From Flavobacterium salmonis (GTDB lineage Bacteria; Bacteroidota; Bacteroidia; Flavobacteriales; Flavobacteriaceae), in contig NZ_CAIJDP010000082.1 in assembly GCF_903819435.1 (NCBI RefSeq), positions 151,364-215,363 of the forward strand: 64,000 nt of DNA, read 5' to 3'. Position 1 is the first letter of the stretch. Each line of letters begins with the position of its first letter. Shown here in pieces: positions 27,810 to 38,200 of this stretch. Below the pieces are notes generated by a model, which was given only the letters and a program-made list of their open reading frames with translations, made no database searches and was not told where the DNA came from. Made by a program: the position numbers and the translations under genes.

Positions 27810-27908
27810 ACTGTATAAAATTAAAATTTATAAAAATTCGCAATTCTTTATTCCATTATTTAATCATACAAAGATTAAATCTTGCAGGCTTTAAAACATT
27901 AAACTAGT

Positions 27909-28529
27909 TTAAAAAAACAGGGCATCAATTTGTTTTGTAATGGCTTCAAATTTAGCATAACCCTGTTCAAGTATAAATATCTTATCGTCTTCCTGCGCCA
28001 GTAGTGTAGGATAAGTACGTGCATAATGAAGTGCTTTGACAAATGTGTTCTGCGTCTCCTGTTTCAATACTTCAGAATGGAATGCTTTTAAAAATTCTGT
28101 TTTATTCAAATTTAAAATATCGCAGACAGCTAGATAAGTATCATCTGCATTTAGATCTTTTCCGTACCAGTATCTTGCTTTTTGAACTTCTGCAGCAAAA
28201 AGTACTGCCTTTGATTCCCATAATTTTGTTGCCGTGATTATTGCTCTTGATGGAATTTCGCTGTCAAGGATTATTTCCTGATTTTCTATAAACTTAAAAT
28301 AGTCATTTCCGAATTCTGTACCTGTAATCTGCTGTATCTGCGGATCGTGTTTTTTAATGTAAGCAGCAATATGTGTAGTCTGCTTTCGGGCATTTTCGCC
28401 TGTCCACATTCCTGCCGGAAGAATTGTAAAATCCAGATTATCCTTGTATTTTTCGTACAGCTTTACAATATTGGCCGTATTTCCATAGCACCATCCGCAA
28501 AGAGGATCCATTATATAAATTAGTTTCAT
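27909..28529 (-). CDS. DsbA/FrnE-family thioredoxin-fold protein
   Basis: A 206-residue cytoplasmic protein. The redox motif CGWC lies at residues 10-13 in MDPLCGWCYGN, in the position typical of FrnE-type DsbA-family oxidoreductases, and the long helical insertion after TKLWESK fits. No signal peptide is seen. It probably works in thiol redox or stress defence. It sits between a Crp/Fnr gene (81 bp upstream) and the MBL gene (about 100 bp downstream), all on the minus strand. Confidence 0.85.
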   Translation of the reverse strand: MKLIYIMDPLCGWCYGNTANIVKLYEKYKDNLDFTILPAGMWTGENARKQTTHIAAYIKKHDPQIQQITGTEFGNDYFKFIENQEIILDSEIPSRAIITATKLWESKAVLFAAEVQKARYWYGKDLNADDTYLAVCDILNLNKTEFLKAFHSEVLKQETQNTFVKALHYARTYPTLLAQEDDKIFILEQGYAKFEAITKQIDALFF

Positions 28530-28610
28530 CTTTTAATTGATTAAATTACAATGCAAAGATGGTATGGAAAGACCTTTAAAAATATTAAAGTAGTTTAAAA
28601 AACACCTTTC

Positions 28611-29195
28611 TTAATTATTTTTTAATGCAATTTCCTTTCGGATATTACTTAAAAAAACATTGGTAATTCCCAGATAAGCTGCTATGTGAATGTTAGACAG
28701 ACGCTGTATAAGCCGGGGGTATCTTTGCGCAAACTCAATATAACGAACTTCTGCCGTTTTACTAAGATTATCTATCATACGACGCTGCAGTGCAACATGC
28801 GTTTTTTGGGTCATTATTCTGAAAAGTTTTTCTATCCCAGGCAGATTCGAATAAGCAAATTCTTTATCCTTTTTTGAAATAAGCAAAACATCACTGTCTT
28901 CCAGCGCTTCTATAAAAAGCTGTGAAGGGATTTCATTTATAAAACTGTCAATATCGGTAATCCACCAATTTTCTACTGCGAAATAAAGAATCTGTTCAAA
29001 GCCATTCTGATCAATATGAAAAACCCGAAAAAGCCCTTTTACTACAAACCCTTCAAATCTGCAAACCTCTCCTTCACGAAGTAAGAAACTCTTTTTTTTG
29101 ATTTTTTTAGATTCAAACAAATTACAAAATGCTTTTACTTCATCTTTAGTCAGATTAAGGTGTGCTGTAATATTATTTTCAAGTTGTTGTCTCAT
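28611..29195 (-). CDS. Crp/Fnr-family regulator
   Basis: A 194-residue regulator of the standard length for the subgroup. The beta-roll part includes LLREGEVCRFEGFVVKGLFRVF (the EGEVC stretch is common in this subgroup) and the C-terminal HTH is NIHIAAYLGITNVFLSNIRKE. Divergent from the truncated MBL gene on the plus strand and followed by the DsbA-like gene, so it may control one or both sides. Confidence 0.85.
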   Translation of the reverse strand: MRQQLENNITAHLNLTKDEVKAFCNLFESKKIKKKSFLLREGEVCRFEGFVVKGLFRVFHIDQNGFEQILYFAVENWWITDIDSFINEIPSQLFIEALEDSDVLLISKKDKEFAYSNLPGIEKLFRIMTQKTHVALQRRMIDNLSKTAEVRYIEFAQRYPRLIQRLSNIHIAAYLGITNVFLSNIRKEIALKNN

Positions 29196-29352
29196 TTAAG
29201 CTTTAGATAAAAAAACAAATAAAAATACTAAAAATTCTACTTCGGGTTTCTTTTAGACTTAATTCTTTTTTTCAATTGCAGATTAACAACATTCAAAATA
29301 CAAATTTATAATCACTAATGCACAGTGATAATAGCTGCCGCAGCTTTTGAAA

Positions 29353-29360
29353 TAAATTTG
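29353..29360 (+). promoter_or_regulatory. -7 promoter box of truncated MBL gene
   Basis: TAAATTTG matches TAnnTTTG and lies 26 bp before the ATG at 29387. No convincing -33 element was seen. Its presence suggests the truncated gene once had, and may still have, a working promoter. Confidence 0.4.
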
Positions 29361-29386
29361 CAGTATAATTGATAACAAATAATACG

Positions 29387-29827
29387 ATGAAAAATCAACT
29401 CCCAAAGGCTGAAACTTATTTAGTCAAAGATACAGGACTGGTAAAAGTATACACTTTAGTTTCACCAGGTCCTATGTTTGCCAATGCAACACACATTATT
29501 GAACTCCCAAATGAACTAATCTTAATTGACGGACAGTTCTTTGCACAGTATGGACAGGAATTTAGACAATTTGCCGAGAATCTTCAAAAACCAATTACCC
29601 GATTTTATGTCACGCACGATCATCCTGACCTTTATCTGGGAACGGGAGATGCTTTTGCAGATGTAAATGTTTATGCTCTTGAAGAAATTATTGCTTCTTT
29701 GGCTAAAAACGGCCCAAAAGAATTGAATGAAAAACTGTCCCAAATAGGGGATTTAATTGCAGAAAAACTGTCACTTCCCACTTACATGCAAAATTACCTG
29801 ATTAGATTTTTTTATTTAATTGATTAA
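29387..29827 (+). pseudogene. 3'-truncated MBL-fold gene at cluster border
   Basis: The ATG at 29387 (MKNQLPKAETYLVKDTG) opens an MBL-fold protein paralogous to the one at 26970: LILIDGQFFAQYGQEF, then FYVTHDHPDLYLGTGDAF. It ends after 146 residues, against about 280 expected, with a tail (MQNYLIRFFYLID) that does not look like family sequence. The last 26 bp overlap, tail to tail, the phosphopantetheinyl transferase gene. The C-terminal half was probably lost when the adjacent NRPS/PKS cluster arrived or the region rearranged. Confidence 0.75.
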
Positions 29828-30467
29828 ATTGAATCTTTATCTCTTTTAGACAAATTTCGCCTATATCTCTTTTTGAAGAGATATAACATTTATACTTTTC
29901 GTTAATTTTTATTTCCTTTAAACTATATTTTTCATCATTTATTTCGGTTGTGTTTTCAAAAATTTCAAATGATGTGAGCGGAATTGTTAGTCCATGCCCA
30001 TGTGCTTTTATAACCGACTCTTTTTGAGTCCAATAATCAAAGAAAGCCTCTTTTTTATCATACGAAAAAATAATATTTTTCCATTCCTTTTTGGTCATTT
30101 GTAATTTGAAATTATTTATTTCAATATCAGAAATTTTTTCAATATCGATACCTAATTCATCTCTATCACATAAAGCACAAACAACAATTTCTCCTGAATG
30201 AGAAATATTAAACTTAACCAAATTACTCTCAAAATACGGTTTATTATACTTTGTATTTTTTATCATTCTATCTTTAGGACTATTTCCAAAAATTTCTTCA
30301 ACCCCCATAAATAATAAAACTCTTCCTAGAAGTGACAATTGTGCATCCTGCCACCTTCTATATCTTCTAATTTTATTTTGAAAATCAACTGAAAACTCTG
30401 ATAAATTATTTTCTAGCAATCTTTCGTGATTTTCTTCAGACACATATGAATAATAAATATAAATCAA
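29802..30467 (-). CDS. 4'-phosphopantetheinyl transferase (Sfp type)
   Basis: A 221-residue enzyme that attaches phosphopantetheine to carrier domains. Family motifs are present: KPYFESNLVKFNISHSGE (about 76-93), LGIDIEKI (magnesium-binding, about 105-112) and FFDYWTQKESVIKAHGHGL (about 148-166). It is the last gene of the cluster and should activate the T and ACP domains encoded upstream. It follows the type II thioesterase by 55 bp. Confidence 0.92.
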   Translation of the reverse strand: MIYIYYSYVSEENHERLLENNLSEFSVDFQNKIRRYRRWQDAQLSLLGRVLLFMGVEEIFGNSPKDRMIKNTKYNKPYFESNLVKFNISHSGEIVVCALCDRDELGIDIEKISDIEINNFKLQMTKKEWKNIIFSYDKKEAFFDYWTQKESVIKAHGHGLTIPLTSFEIFENTTEINDEKYSLKEIKINEKYKCYISSKRDIGEICLKEIKIQFNQLNKKI

Positions 30468-30522
30468 ATCATTGACGGTATTTTATAAATGTTTTTTAAT
30501 TTAAATTTTAATCCGGTATGAA

Positions 30523-31215
30523 TTAAATCTTTACTATGTTTTTAAAATATTCTGTAAAAAATTCAATATGATCAAAAATGAAAAAATGATTTCCATTCAT
30601 TTGCATTATGGTAACTTTTTCTGTAGTTTCTTCTTCCCAGCCTTGTATTTTTTCAATTGTAGTATCTTCTGAACCATAAAAAACATCAATTGGAACAGTT
30701 AATTTTTCCTTTTTTGTATATTGATAATTCTCTATAGCTGTCAAGTCTGCTTTTAAAATGGGGGTATAATAATCGATTAACTCTGGAAAATTTAGTAATT
30801 CATCAGGAATCCCACCAAATTTAATAATTTCTTCCCAAAATAATTTATCAGGCAAGTGAGATATTTTTTCCCTTTTTATTGAGGGTGCATTCATCCCACT
30901 AATGATTAGCCTTAATGGTTTTTTAACTCTTAGATTTTCAATTCTTTGGCATACTAAATATCCAATCAAAGCCCCCAAACTATGTCCATAAATAACATAA
31001 TCACTATTTATTGATAATCTGACAATATCTTCTGTAATTAAATCAAGGAATTCTTCCTCTTCTAATTTTAGTCCTTTGACTCCTCCGTTAATGAAGAAAA
31101 ACTCTATAATATTCCCAAATAGTTTATTATAAGAATATTTATTGCCTCCTGCGAATGGAAAACAAATAATCCTTACCTGAGAAGATTCTTCATTTGGTAA
31201 TAGTTCAAAACTCAT
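30523..31215 (-). CDS. Type II thioesterase
   Basis: A 230-residue alpha/beta hydrolase typical of NRPS/PKS clusters. It has the N-terminal FPFAGGNKYSYNKLF, the nucleophile elbow YGHSLGALIGY (about 86-96), the Asp region DVFYGSEDTTI and the His in MNGNHFFIFD (about 208-217). It would clear misprimed or stalled carrier domains. Its start overlaps the GNAT gene by 4 bp, indicating translational coupling. Confidence 0.92.
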   Translation of the reverse strand: MSFELLPNEESSQVRIICFPFAGGNKYSYNKLFGNIIEFFFINGGVKGLKLEEEEFLDLITEDIVRLSINSDYVIYGHSLGALIGYLVCQRIENLRVKKPLRLIISGMNAPSIKREKISHLPDKLFWEEIIKFGGIPDELLNFPELIDYYTPILKADLTAIENYQYTKKEKLTVPIDVFYGSEDTTIEKIQGWEEETTEKVTIMQMNGNHFFIFDHIEFFTEYFKNIVKI

Positions 31216-31694
31216 ATATCAAGTCTTAATTTGGGGCCTTTTTTATTAAATCCATTACTTTCATAAAAAGAGATCGTCCTTGGCCAATTTTTTTCTGTTG
31301 GAGCTCCAACTTCTAGTTTATTCCATTTCTTTTCAATGCAGAATTCCTTAACCTTTTTTATCATGACATTTCCTAAACCTTTTGATCGATAATTTGGAAC
31401 AACATAAAACTCTGTAATTGTTCCAAATTCACCTAAATTATAAATAGCAAATGATGATACCACTGTTACAATTCCTATTGGAGTTGATAAATTTTCTCTA
31501 TCATAGGCTAAAAATGCATTAAAAATATTTCCATTTAGCAATGAATGATGTGCCATTTCCGTATACTGTTCATTATCAAACTCAAACTTCTGTTCTAAAG
31601 TTAGATTCAACTCTTTTAGCAATGAAATTATTAGATTAGCGACATTATGTGCATCTGAAAAAGTAGCTTTTTGAATTAAAAATTGATTTTCCAT
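31212..31694 (-). CDS. GNAT-family N-acetyltransferase
   Basis: A 160-residue protein with the acetyl-CoA-binding motif FYVVPNYRSKGLGNVMIKKV (about 96-115, Q/RxxGxG/A pattern) and the closing FYESNGFNKKGPKLRLDI. In the cluster it may acylate the amine of a building block or product, or give self-resistance by acetylation. The 158-bp gap to the KAS III-like gene is the largest inside the cluster, so a secondary promoter is possible here. Confidence 0.88.
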   Translation of the reverse strand: MENQFLIQKATFSDAHNVANLIISLLKELNLTLEQKFEFDNEQYTEMAHHSLLNGNIFNAFLAYDRENLSTPIGIVTVVSSFAIYNLGEFGTITEFYVVPNYRSKGLGNVMIKKVKEFCIEKKWNKLEVGAPTEKNWPRTISFYESNGFNKKGPKLRLDI

Positions 31695-31852
31695 ATCTGA
31701 AATTTTAAAATTATATTGTTTTTTTTTTAGAATGATTTAACTTCAGAAAGTTTACTACAAGTGAAATTAATCCATATTCCTAAATATATATATCTAAAAC
31801 CTATTACTATTATAGATCTGCTATGATATACAAAAACCTAATTTGTCTTTAT

Positions 31853-32791
31853 TTAAGTTAAATAATATTCTAGCATTATAGCTCCCCATTGAGAAGGACC
31901 TTCACCATATAATATAACTTTCTCCCTATCTTTCAACATACCTGAATTACTGTAATCTTTTAAATTTATTAAGCAATCACTCCCCAGACAATGCCCATAT
32001 TTTGCAATACCGTCAAAAAAAAGTTGATCTTTTTCAAATCCGCAACTAGTTAATAAAACTGACAAAACCGAAGGCAGAAAATTACTTGATAAAACCTTAG
32101 CAATATCATTCTTAGTAACTTTATTATATGCATTAAATAATTCATCAAATAATTCTAAATGACTTTTCATTCGCAATGCTAATTCATCTTTTCTTAACAG
32201 CTTTCCCTGTAATAATAATGGGTGCGTTTTTTGAGAAGTACATAAAATTTTCCACTTCTCACAATCTGAATCTTTGGATACCAAGCAACAGGAAGCTGCG
32301 TCACTCATAACGGCAATTCCTGGCATTACAATTCTAGAAATTGGAGAAATTATAGATGTTAAATCTAATGCTATAATAAGTATATTACTGTAGATTTCCT
32401 GATTTACGAATGCATTGGCAATACTGATAGCCATATGTAAATTTGAACATTCTGAAAACCCTATCGATAAAGGGTAAGCATTTATTAAATTATTTTCATT
32501 TAATAAAGCACCCAATTTCTTCATCTTACCTGGCAAATCTGAAAAAGAATCCGATGCAAAAATGACAAGATCTATTTGCAAGGGATCTATATTATTTTGT
32601 TTTAAATATTTTTTTAATAGAGATTCTGCAAATTCAAAAACTGATTCCTCATAAAACAAATAATTTTTAAAACCATTACCTTCATTATCTAGAATTTCGT
32701 ACAATGATTCGTTTTCCAATACTTCAGGTAACGAGGAAATAGGAGCTTCTTCTCCTAATTCATAAAATATACTATGGATATATGCGCTCAT
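31853..32791 (-). CDS. KAS III-like thiolase-fold enzyme
   Basis: A 312-residue protein of the beta-ketoacyl-ACP synthase III superfamily. The likely active-site Cys is in GFSECSNLHMAI (about 114) and a His in KYGHCLGSD (about 267). The usual NxGNTSAAS motif carrying the Asn is replaced by this GH-x3-GSD form, as in several family members that act as acyltransferases in secondary metabolism rather than as decarboxylating synthases. It could prime the PKS or transfer an acyl group between carriers. It overlaps neither neighbour; 6 bp separate it from the condensation gene. Confidence 0.78.
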   Translation of the reverse strand: MSAYIHSIFYELGEEAPISSLPEVLENESLYEILDNEGNGFKNYLFYEESVFEFAESLLKKYLKQNNIDPLQIDLVIFASDSFSDLPGKMKKLGALLNENNLINAYPLSIGFSECSNLHMAISIANAFVNQEIYSNILIIALDLTSIISPISRIVMPGIAVMSDAASCCLVSKDSDCEKWKILCTSQKTHPLLLQGKLLRKDELALRMKSHLELFDELFNAYNKVTKNDIAKVLSSNFLPSVLSVLLTSCGFEKDQLFFDGIAKYGHCLGSDCLINLKDYSNSGMLKDREKVILYGEGPSQWGAIMLEYYLT

Positions 32792-32797
32792 TACTTT

Positions 32798-34183
32798 CTA
32801 ATTTAATATTTCTTTTACAAAAGATTTAAAATTATTTATAAATTCGTCAATATAGGTATCCATAAATAACTCTTTATTGTATTCTAAAAAACATTCATAA
32901 TAATCTTTATCATTAAAAATTGAAAGCGTGATATTGAAACGGGCAGTAGATCTGTCAATTTCCTGTTTCTCTAAAGAGAAATCATTATAGTTTTCTTTAC
33001 TTACCGGTATATTCTCGTATATAAATAATAAATCAAACAAAAGATTATTTTTAGATTTGTATTCTATATTTTCCATTAAAAATTCAAATGGAATATCTTT
33101 GTTTTCGAAAGCTTCAAGTATATTTTTCTTATTTTCTTTCACAATTTCTTCAAATGTATGCTGCTTTTTGAAGTAAGCAATCAATGGTACATAATTCAAC
33201 AAATAGCCTACAATTTCATCTGAATATTTTCTCGTTCTATTCGAGTTTATTGTTCCTATCAAAACTGTTGTATCACTTGTGATCTTGTGAATATAAGCTT
33301 GAATAAGTGAAGTAAGTACCATAAAAGGTGTTGCTGACCATTCTTTAGAAATATTCTCAATTTTTAATTTAATATTTTGATCCAAATCGAATAAAATCCT
33401 ACTGCCGTGATAAGAATGATTAATATCATCATTCCTTACCAAAAGAAATTCAGATTTTTTAATTCCTTTAAATTTATCCTTCCAATAGTACAATTGATTT
33501 TTAGACTCTTTCGTAGTAATCCAATTATTTTGCCAATTTACAAAGCTTAAAAAATCATATTCTTTAGAAGGAAGAACTACAGGGTCTTTACTATTTAATC
33601 TATTATAAATATCCAATATATCATCGATAAGAAGATTATAGGACCAAGCATCAAAAAATAAATTATGTGTAATTATAGCTATAGAAAAATTGTTTTGTTC
33701 TCTTTCAAAAATTAAAAAATCAATGTTTGAGCTATCTTTATTAAGCCAATTTTTTAGACCAATGTGTTTACTTACATAATTAACAACCTCATAATCGTCT
33801 TTTAAGGCGATTTTTTGTATTAAATATTTTTCTTTATCCCCCACCTTTTGCTTCCATTCTCCATTCGAATCATGGAAAAACAAAATCTTAAAGGCTTGAT
33901 GTAATTTAACTGCGATTTTAATTGCTTCCTGCAGTAATTCAATCGAGACATCTCCTTTAATATTTAGCATTTGACTAACTACATTTACAGGTGTTTCGGG
34001 ATACTTCAAAGTCATCTCTAAAATTCTTTTTTGCCCATAAGACAAAGCAATGCCTTCAACTGAAACAGCTTTTTGTAATGGGTTAATTTCGTAACATTCA
34101 GTATATTTTGTTTTCAATTTATTTAACAATTGTCTCTTCATGTTTTCTGATAAAGACTCAATTTGAGAAGTTATTTGTTCCAT
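32798..34183 (-). CDS. Stand-alone NRPS condensation-domain protein
   Basis: A 461-residue protein made of one condensation domain after a short helical N-terminus. The catalytic HHxxxDG motif appears as HNLFFDA (about 171-177), so the second, catalytic His is Asn and the final Gly is Ala. Other C motifs are kept: YWKDKFKG, VLIGTINSNRTRKYSDEIVGYLLNYVPL and the C-terminal fold. It lies between the KAS III-like and flavin monooxygenase genes with 6 and 2 bp gaps. With the His lost it may be a scaffold, a different acyltransferase, or inactive. Confidence 0.82.
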   Translation of the reverse strand: MEQITSQIESLSENMKRQLLNKLKTKYTECYEINPLQKAVSVEGIALSYGQKRILEMTLKYPETPVNVVSQMLNIKGDVSIELLQEAIKIAVKLHQAFKILFFHDSNGEWKQKVGDKEKYLIQKIALKDDYEVVNYVSKHIGLKNWLNKDSSNIDFLIFEREQNNFSIAIITHNLFFDAWSYNLLIDDILDIYNRLNSKDPVVLPSKEYDFLSFVNWQNNWITTKESKNQLYYWKDKFKGIKKSEFLLVRNDDINHSYHGSRILFDLDQNIKLKIENISKEWSATPFMVLTSLIQAYIHKITSDTTVLIGTINSNRTRKYSDEIVGYLLNYVPLIAYFKKQHTFEEIVKENKKNILEAFENKDIPFEFLMENIEYKSKNNLLFDLLFIYENIPVSKENYNDFSLEKQEIDRSTARFNITLSIFNDKDYYECFLEYNKELFMDTYIDEFINNFKSFVKEILN

Positions 34184-34185
34184 AA

Positions 34186-35217
34186 TTAAAAGTTCATATT
34201 TTTAAATTCATTTAATTTCTCTAAGCTTTTTAATACCAAATCTTCATCTAATCCAAAATCCAATAAACAAGCTATTTCAGTTACTCCAATTCCTTTCATC
34301 CTTTTTACTACTTGCATACACTTCTCAGGAGATCCCATCAGTGAACCTTTATTATAAAATTTTTCAAATCCATAATTTAAAATAGATTCTCTATCACTAG
34401 CACTCATATTATCAACATTTTTATCTGGATGAACAGATTTGTTAGATGTATCCACCACTTTGAAAAAAGTTTTCAAATAGGATATAAAGGGTTCTTTAAC
34501 AATTTTTCTGACATCTTCTTCATCTTCTCCTATAAATGTATGGAGTAACATAGTTACTTTAACATTAGACCTGTCATGACCATATTCTTCTAAAGTATTG
34601 AAATAGATTTGTAATTTTGCCTCCAATTCTTCTGTGGACATATCAATTAGTCCAGTTAAAATATTACATCCAAGTTCCCCAGCTTTTCTAAAAGTTTCTT
34701 CGCTTTTCGTACAAGTAAGCCATATTTCAAGTTCGTTACTTATCGGCCTAGGAAAAAGTTCTACTTCAGTATTTTCTCCTACCCCATCTTTCATAAATAA
34801 AGATTCTCCTCTCCAGAGTTTTCTTAATATTTCTACATATTCGAATGAAATATTTCTTCTATTATCCCAATTGTCTGGCTGAAAAATGAAGTCAATAGGA
34901 CTAAAACCTGTTGCTAAGGAAATTGCAGCTCTGCCTTTAGAAAGATTATCCACAATAGACCATTCTTCAGCGATACGGACAGGGTGATGCAGCGGAGCAA
35001 TAATACTGCCTGATCTTATTTGAATTCTTTTAGTTATCATACTAATTGCTGCAGAAATTACTGAAGGGTTTGGATATAATCCTCCAAACTTGTGAAAATG
35101 TCTTTCCGGAGTCCAGATAGCATTAAATCCATGCTTGTCAGCAAATTTAGCTGACTCTAAAATTAAATTGTATTTATTGGATTCATCGCCAGAAAAGAAA
35201 ATTAAACCAAATTCCAT
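34186..35217 (-). CDS. Luciferase-like flavin monooxygenase (MupA type)
   Basis: A 343-residue LLM-class flavin-dependent enzyme. FNAIWTPERHFHKFGGLYPNP, AAISLATGFSPIDF and GSPEKCMQVVKRMKGIG are characteristic of the MupA/Atu3671 subgroup, which is repeatedly found inside NRPS/PKS genes and clusters and hydroxylates carrier-bound intermediates. It needs FMNH2 from a separate reductase, and none is evident in the cluster unless the FrhB-like protein serves. It lies 23 bp after the PKS gene. Confidence 0.88.
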   Translation of the reverse strand: MEFGLIFFSGDESNKYNLILESAKFADKHGFNAIWTPERHFHKFGGLYPNPSVISAAISMITKRIQIRSGSIIAPLHHPVRIAEEWSIVDNLSKGRAAISLATGFSPIDFIFQPDNWDNRRNISFEYVEILRKLWRGESLFMKDGVGENTEVELFPRPISNELEIWLTCTKSEETFRKAGELGCNILTGLIDMSTEELEAKLQIYFNTLEEYGHDRSNVKVTMLLHTFIGEDEEDVRKIVKEPFISYLKTFFKVVDTSNKSVHPDKNVDNMSASDRESILNYGFEKFYNKGSLMGSPEKCMQVVKRMKGIGVTEIACLLDFGLDEDLVLKSLEKLNEFKNMNF

Positions 35218-35240
35218 AATATTTTTTTATTTATTGTTCG

Positions 35241-38200
35241 TTAAGATAATTGTTCAATCAAAGCAGAAATTTCATTAGACTCAAAGTATTTAGAAAATTC
35301 CAGAATTTGCTGATCAATATCTTTATATAAAATTTTTTCTTTAATCATTTTAACCAATATAGAAGGCGTGGGATTGTCTAGGAAATTTGCCAAAGAGATA
35401 TCTATTTCAAATCGATCCCGTACTTTAGACAACAGACTAACACTTATTAATGAATCGCCTCCCAATTCAAAAAAGTCTGCATCATCGCTTATTTCAACAT
35501 TACCAAGTATTTTAGTGAATAGTTCCATTACAAAAAACATTATTTCATTATCTCCATTATTTTCAGAACTACTAATGTGAGAATAATCAATATCAACAGA
35601 TAATTTTTCAGAACTTGAAATATATTTAACCCACTGATCTAATCTAAGTTGCAAATCCCAAGTAGAAACAATCATTTGACTTGGTCGAAACCTATTATTC
35701 ATGATATGTTCAATTATTGCTAAACCTTCATCGTGCAGTACTGTTTTATCGTCCATCATCCTGCCAATATTTGACAATGCTCTTTTTTCATCTTGATGAT
35801 GTTGCCAGACATCCCAATGAATAGCGGTCCAAACATTTTTTTGCTTTATATGATTAATTGAAGATGCAGCATAACCCATATAACTATTAGCACAAGCATA
35901 AGGAAGTAATCTTAATCCTCCTAAAGCAGAAGCTATCGATGACATTAGTATAACAAAATCGAGATTTCTATCTTTAAATAGTTCTTCTAAAACTAACTGC
36001 CCATAAACTTTTGATTGATAATGCCACTCAAAAGTTTCTTCGTTTGTTAGGGCTATTGTCCTATCCCATTTTTCACCTGGTAATCCAGCGCAATGAATAA
36101 CTCCGTTAATATTTCCTTTATCAGCTTCAATTTTCTCAACAAGTTCCGTCATTTCAATTAATGAACTCACATCAATATTATACAGGGTAAAATCTGCATT
36201 TATAGCTTCTAAAGCTAAAATATTTTGAATATGTTTAATTTGTTTTTCTTCTTTCCCTTCTGAAATGATTCTTTCCCATTCCTTTTTTTCAGGCAGTTTA
36301 TCTCTAAATACTATTATAAGTTTTGCATTATATTTTTGAGATAACATTTTACTAATGCTTATTCCAATATCCCCTATTCCTCCAGTCACAAGATAGATAC
36401 CTCCTTGTTTAATGTTATTTAATACATCTTGTGAGTTTATAATTGGTTCTTCATATTTTTGAAAATCCTGCTTCCAGATATTAGGCCAACGAACAGCTAA
36501 AGAATTTATATTATTAGAGAATATATTTTCTATCAATAATTCAAAATTTGAAATATTGGTATTTGAATATTCTATATCTAAAATACAACACGTGATATGA
36601 GGATATTCCTGAGAAATAACTTTAGAAACGGGTAAAATAGTTGATTTATTTGGATTATCATTTTCTGATCCCAGAATGATATATAAATCACTCGATATTA
36701 TATCAAATTTTATCTGTGAAACAATGTTATAAAATCCTAAGGATTTAGCTAAAAACACGGCAGATAAACTACCCATCTTATGCCAATAATTTACATTTTC
36801 AAATAAATTACACTCATTTTTATCATCATCTTTTTCACCAACTAGCCAGGTATGAATAATGTGTTTTGGAATCCTACCACTGTCTTTAAGATTCTTTATC
36901 AACACATTATAATCATTTTGTTGATCAGCTCTTATGAAAGCTACATCTTGTTCAACTAATAAAACATCTGAATGATATACGAGATATACATTACTAAAAT
37001 CATTCTTTTGCAAGAAATCAATAATATTTTTTGAATGCTGAGTATCATTTACAAATACGAGCAATGGGTCATCTAATGCTAACTTTTTCTTATCACTAAA
37101 AGTGTCTTTACTTTTCCAAGATGGTGTAAATAACCAATCTTGCATATCCAGTTTTACATTATGTGATATCTTTTTGTTATTATAACTATTATTTCTAAGA
37201 ACTGAATAGGTCTCTCTTTGGAATGGATAAGTTGGAAGAGATACCCTATTTTTATCCCCTTCCCATTGGAAATATGTTTCCCACTTTATATTAATTCCCT
37301 CAAGCCAAAGCCTTCCCAAAAGGTTTTTAAATTCTATATTTTCAAATTTGCCGCCTAATGTTTTCCCAATTGATGATAGTATAACTCTTCCACGTTCTTT
37401 ATTTGGATTTCTCCTGACGTAATTTGAAAGGGTGCTTCCTGGTCCTACTTCAATAAATATATTATCTACATCATTTAATAATACATCAATTCCTTTAGAA
37501 AATTTAACAGTAGATACTATGTGATCCCCCCAATATTGTGGATTTTGCGCATCATTAGGATTTATCCAGTCACCTGAAACATTTGATACAAAAGGAATCG
37601 TTGGTGCGTTTAATTGAAATTGTCTTACATATTCTACAAAATCAATTATTATTGGTTCCATCATCTTAGAATGAAATGCATGCGAGCTATTAAGATACTT
37701 TGAAGGTATACCTTCATTCTGCAGAATTTCAAAAATTTCGTTAACACTGTTATCATCCCCGGAAATAACACAAACCGAAGCTTCATTAACTGCAGCTACA
37801 TCTACTTTTTCCCCTATGATTTTTTTTACTACTTCATATGTGGAAGAAATAGCTAACATTTTTCCATTAGAGACCTGTTCCATCAGTTCTCCTCTTTTTG
37901 AAATAATCTTTAAAACATCTTCAATAGAAAAAACTCCTGATATACATGCCGCTACATATTCTCCCAAACTATGACCTATCAATGAAGAAGGCTTTATTCC
38001 TATTTCAATCAAAACCATTGCTAATGAATATTCAAAAACAAAAAGACTTAATTGTATGTATTTAGTATTTTTATGATCTATTACTTGATTGTTTAATAAT
38101 GGTTCAGCTAAATTTATACCTAAATCAGAGTCAATTATTTTTAAACAAAAATCATATGTTTTTTTAAATGTGGGGTTACTTTTATATAAATCTTTTCCCA

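Noticed and set aside
29770..29830. tRNA-derived attachment site at the distal end of the NRPS/PKS cluster
   Set aside because: I looked for the 3' end of tRNA-Glu (CTACGGGCTA) near the truncated MBL gene and found no copy, so integration by a tRNA-directed integrase is not supported.
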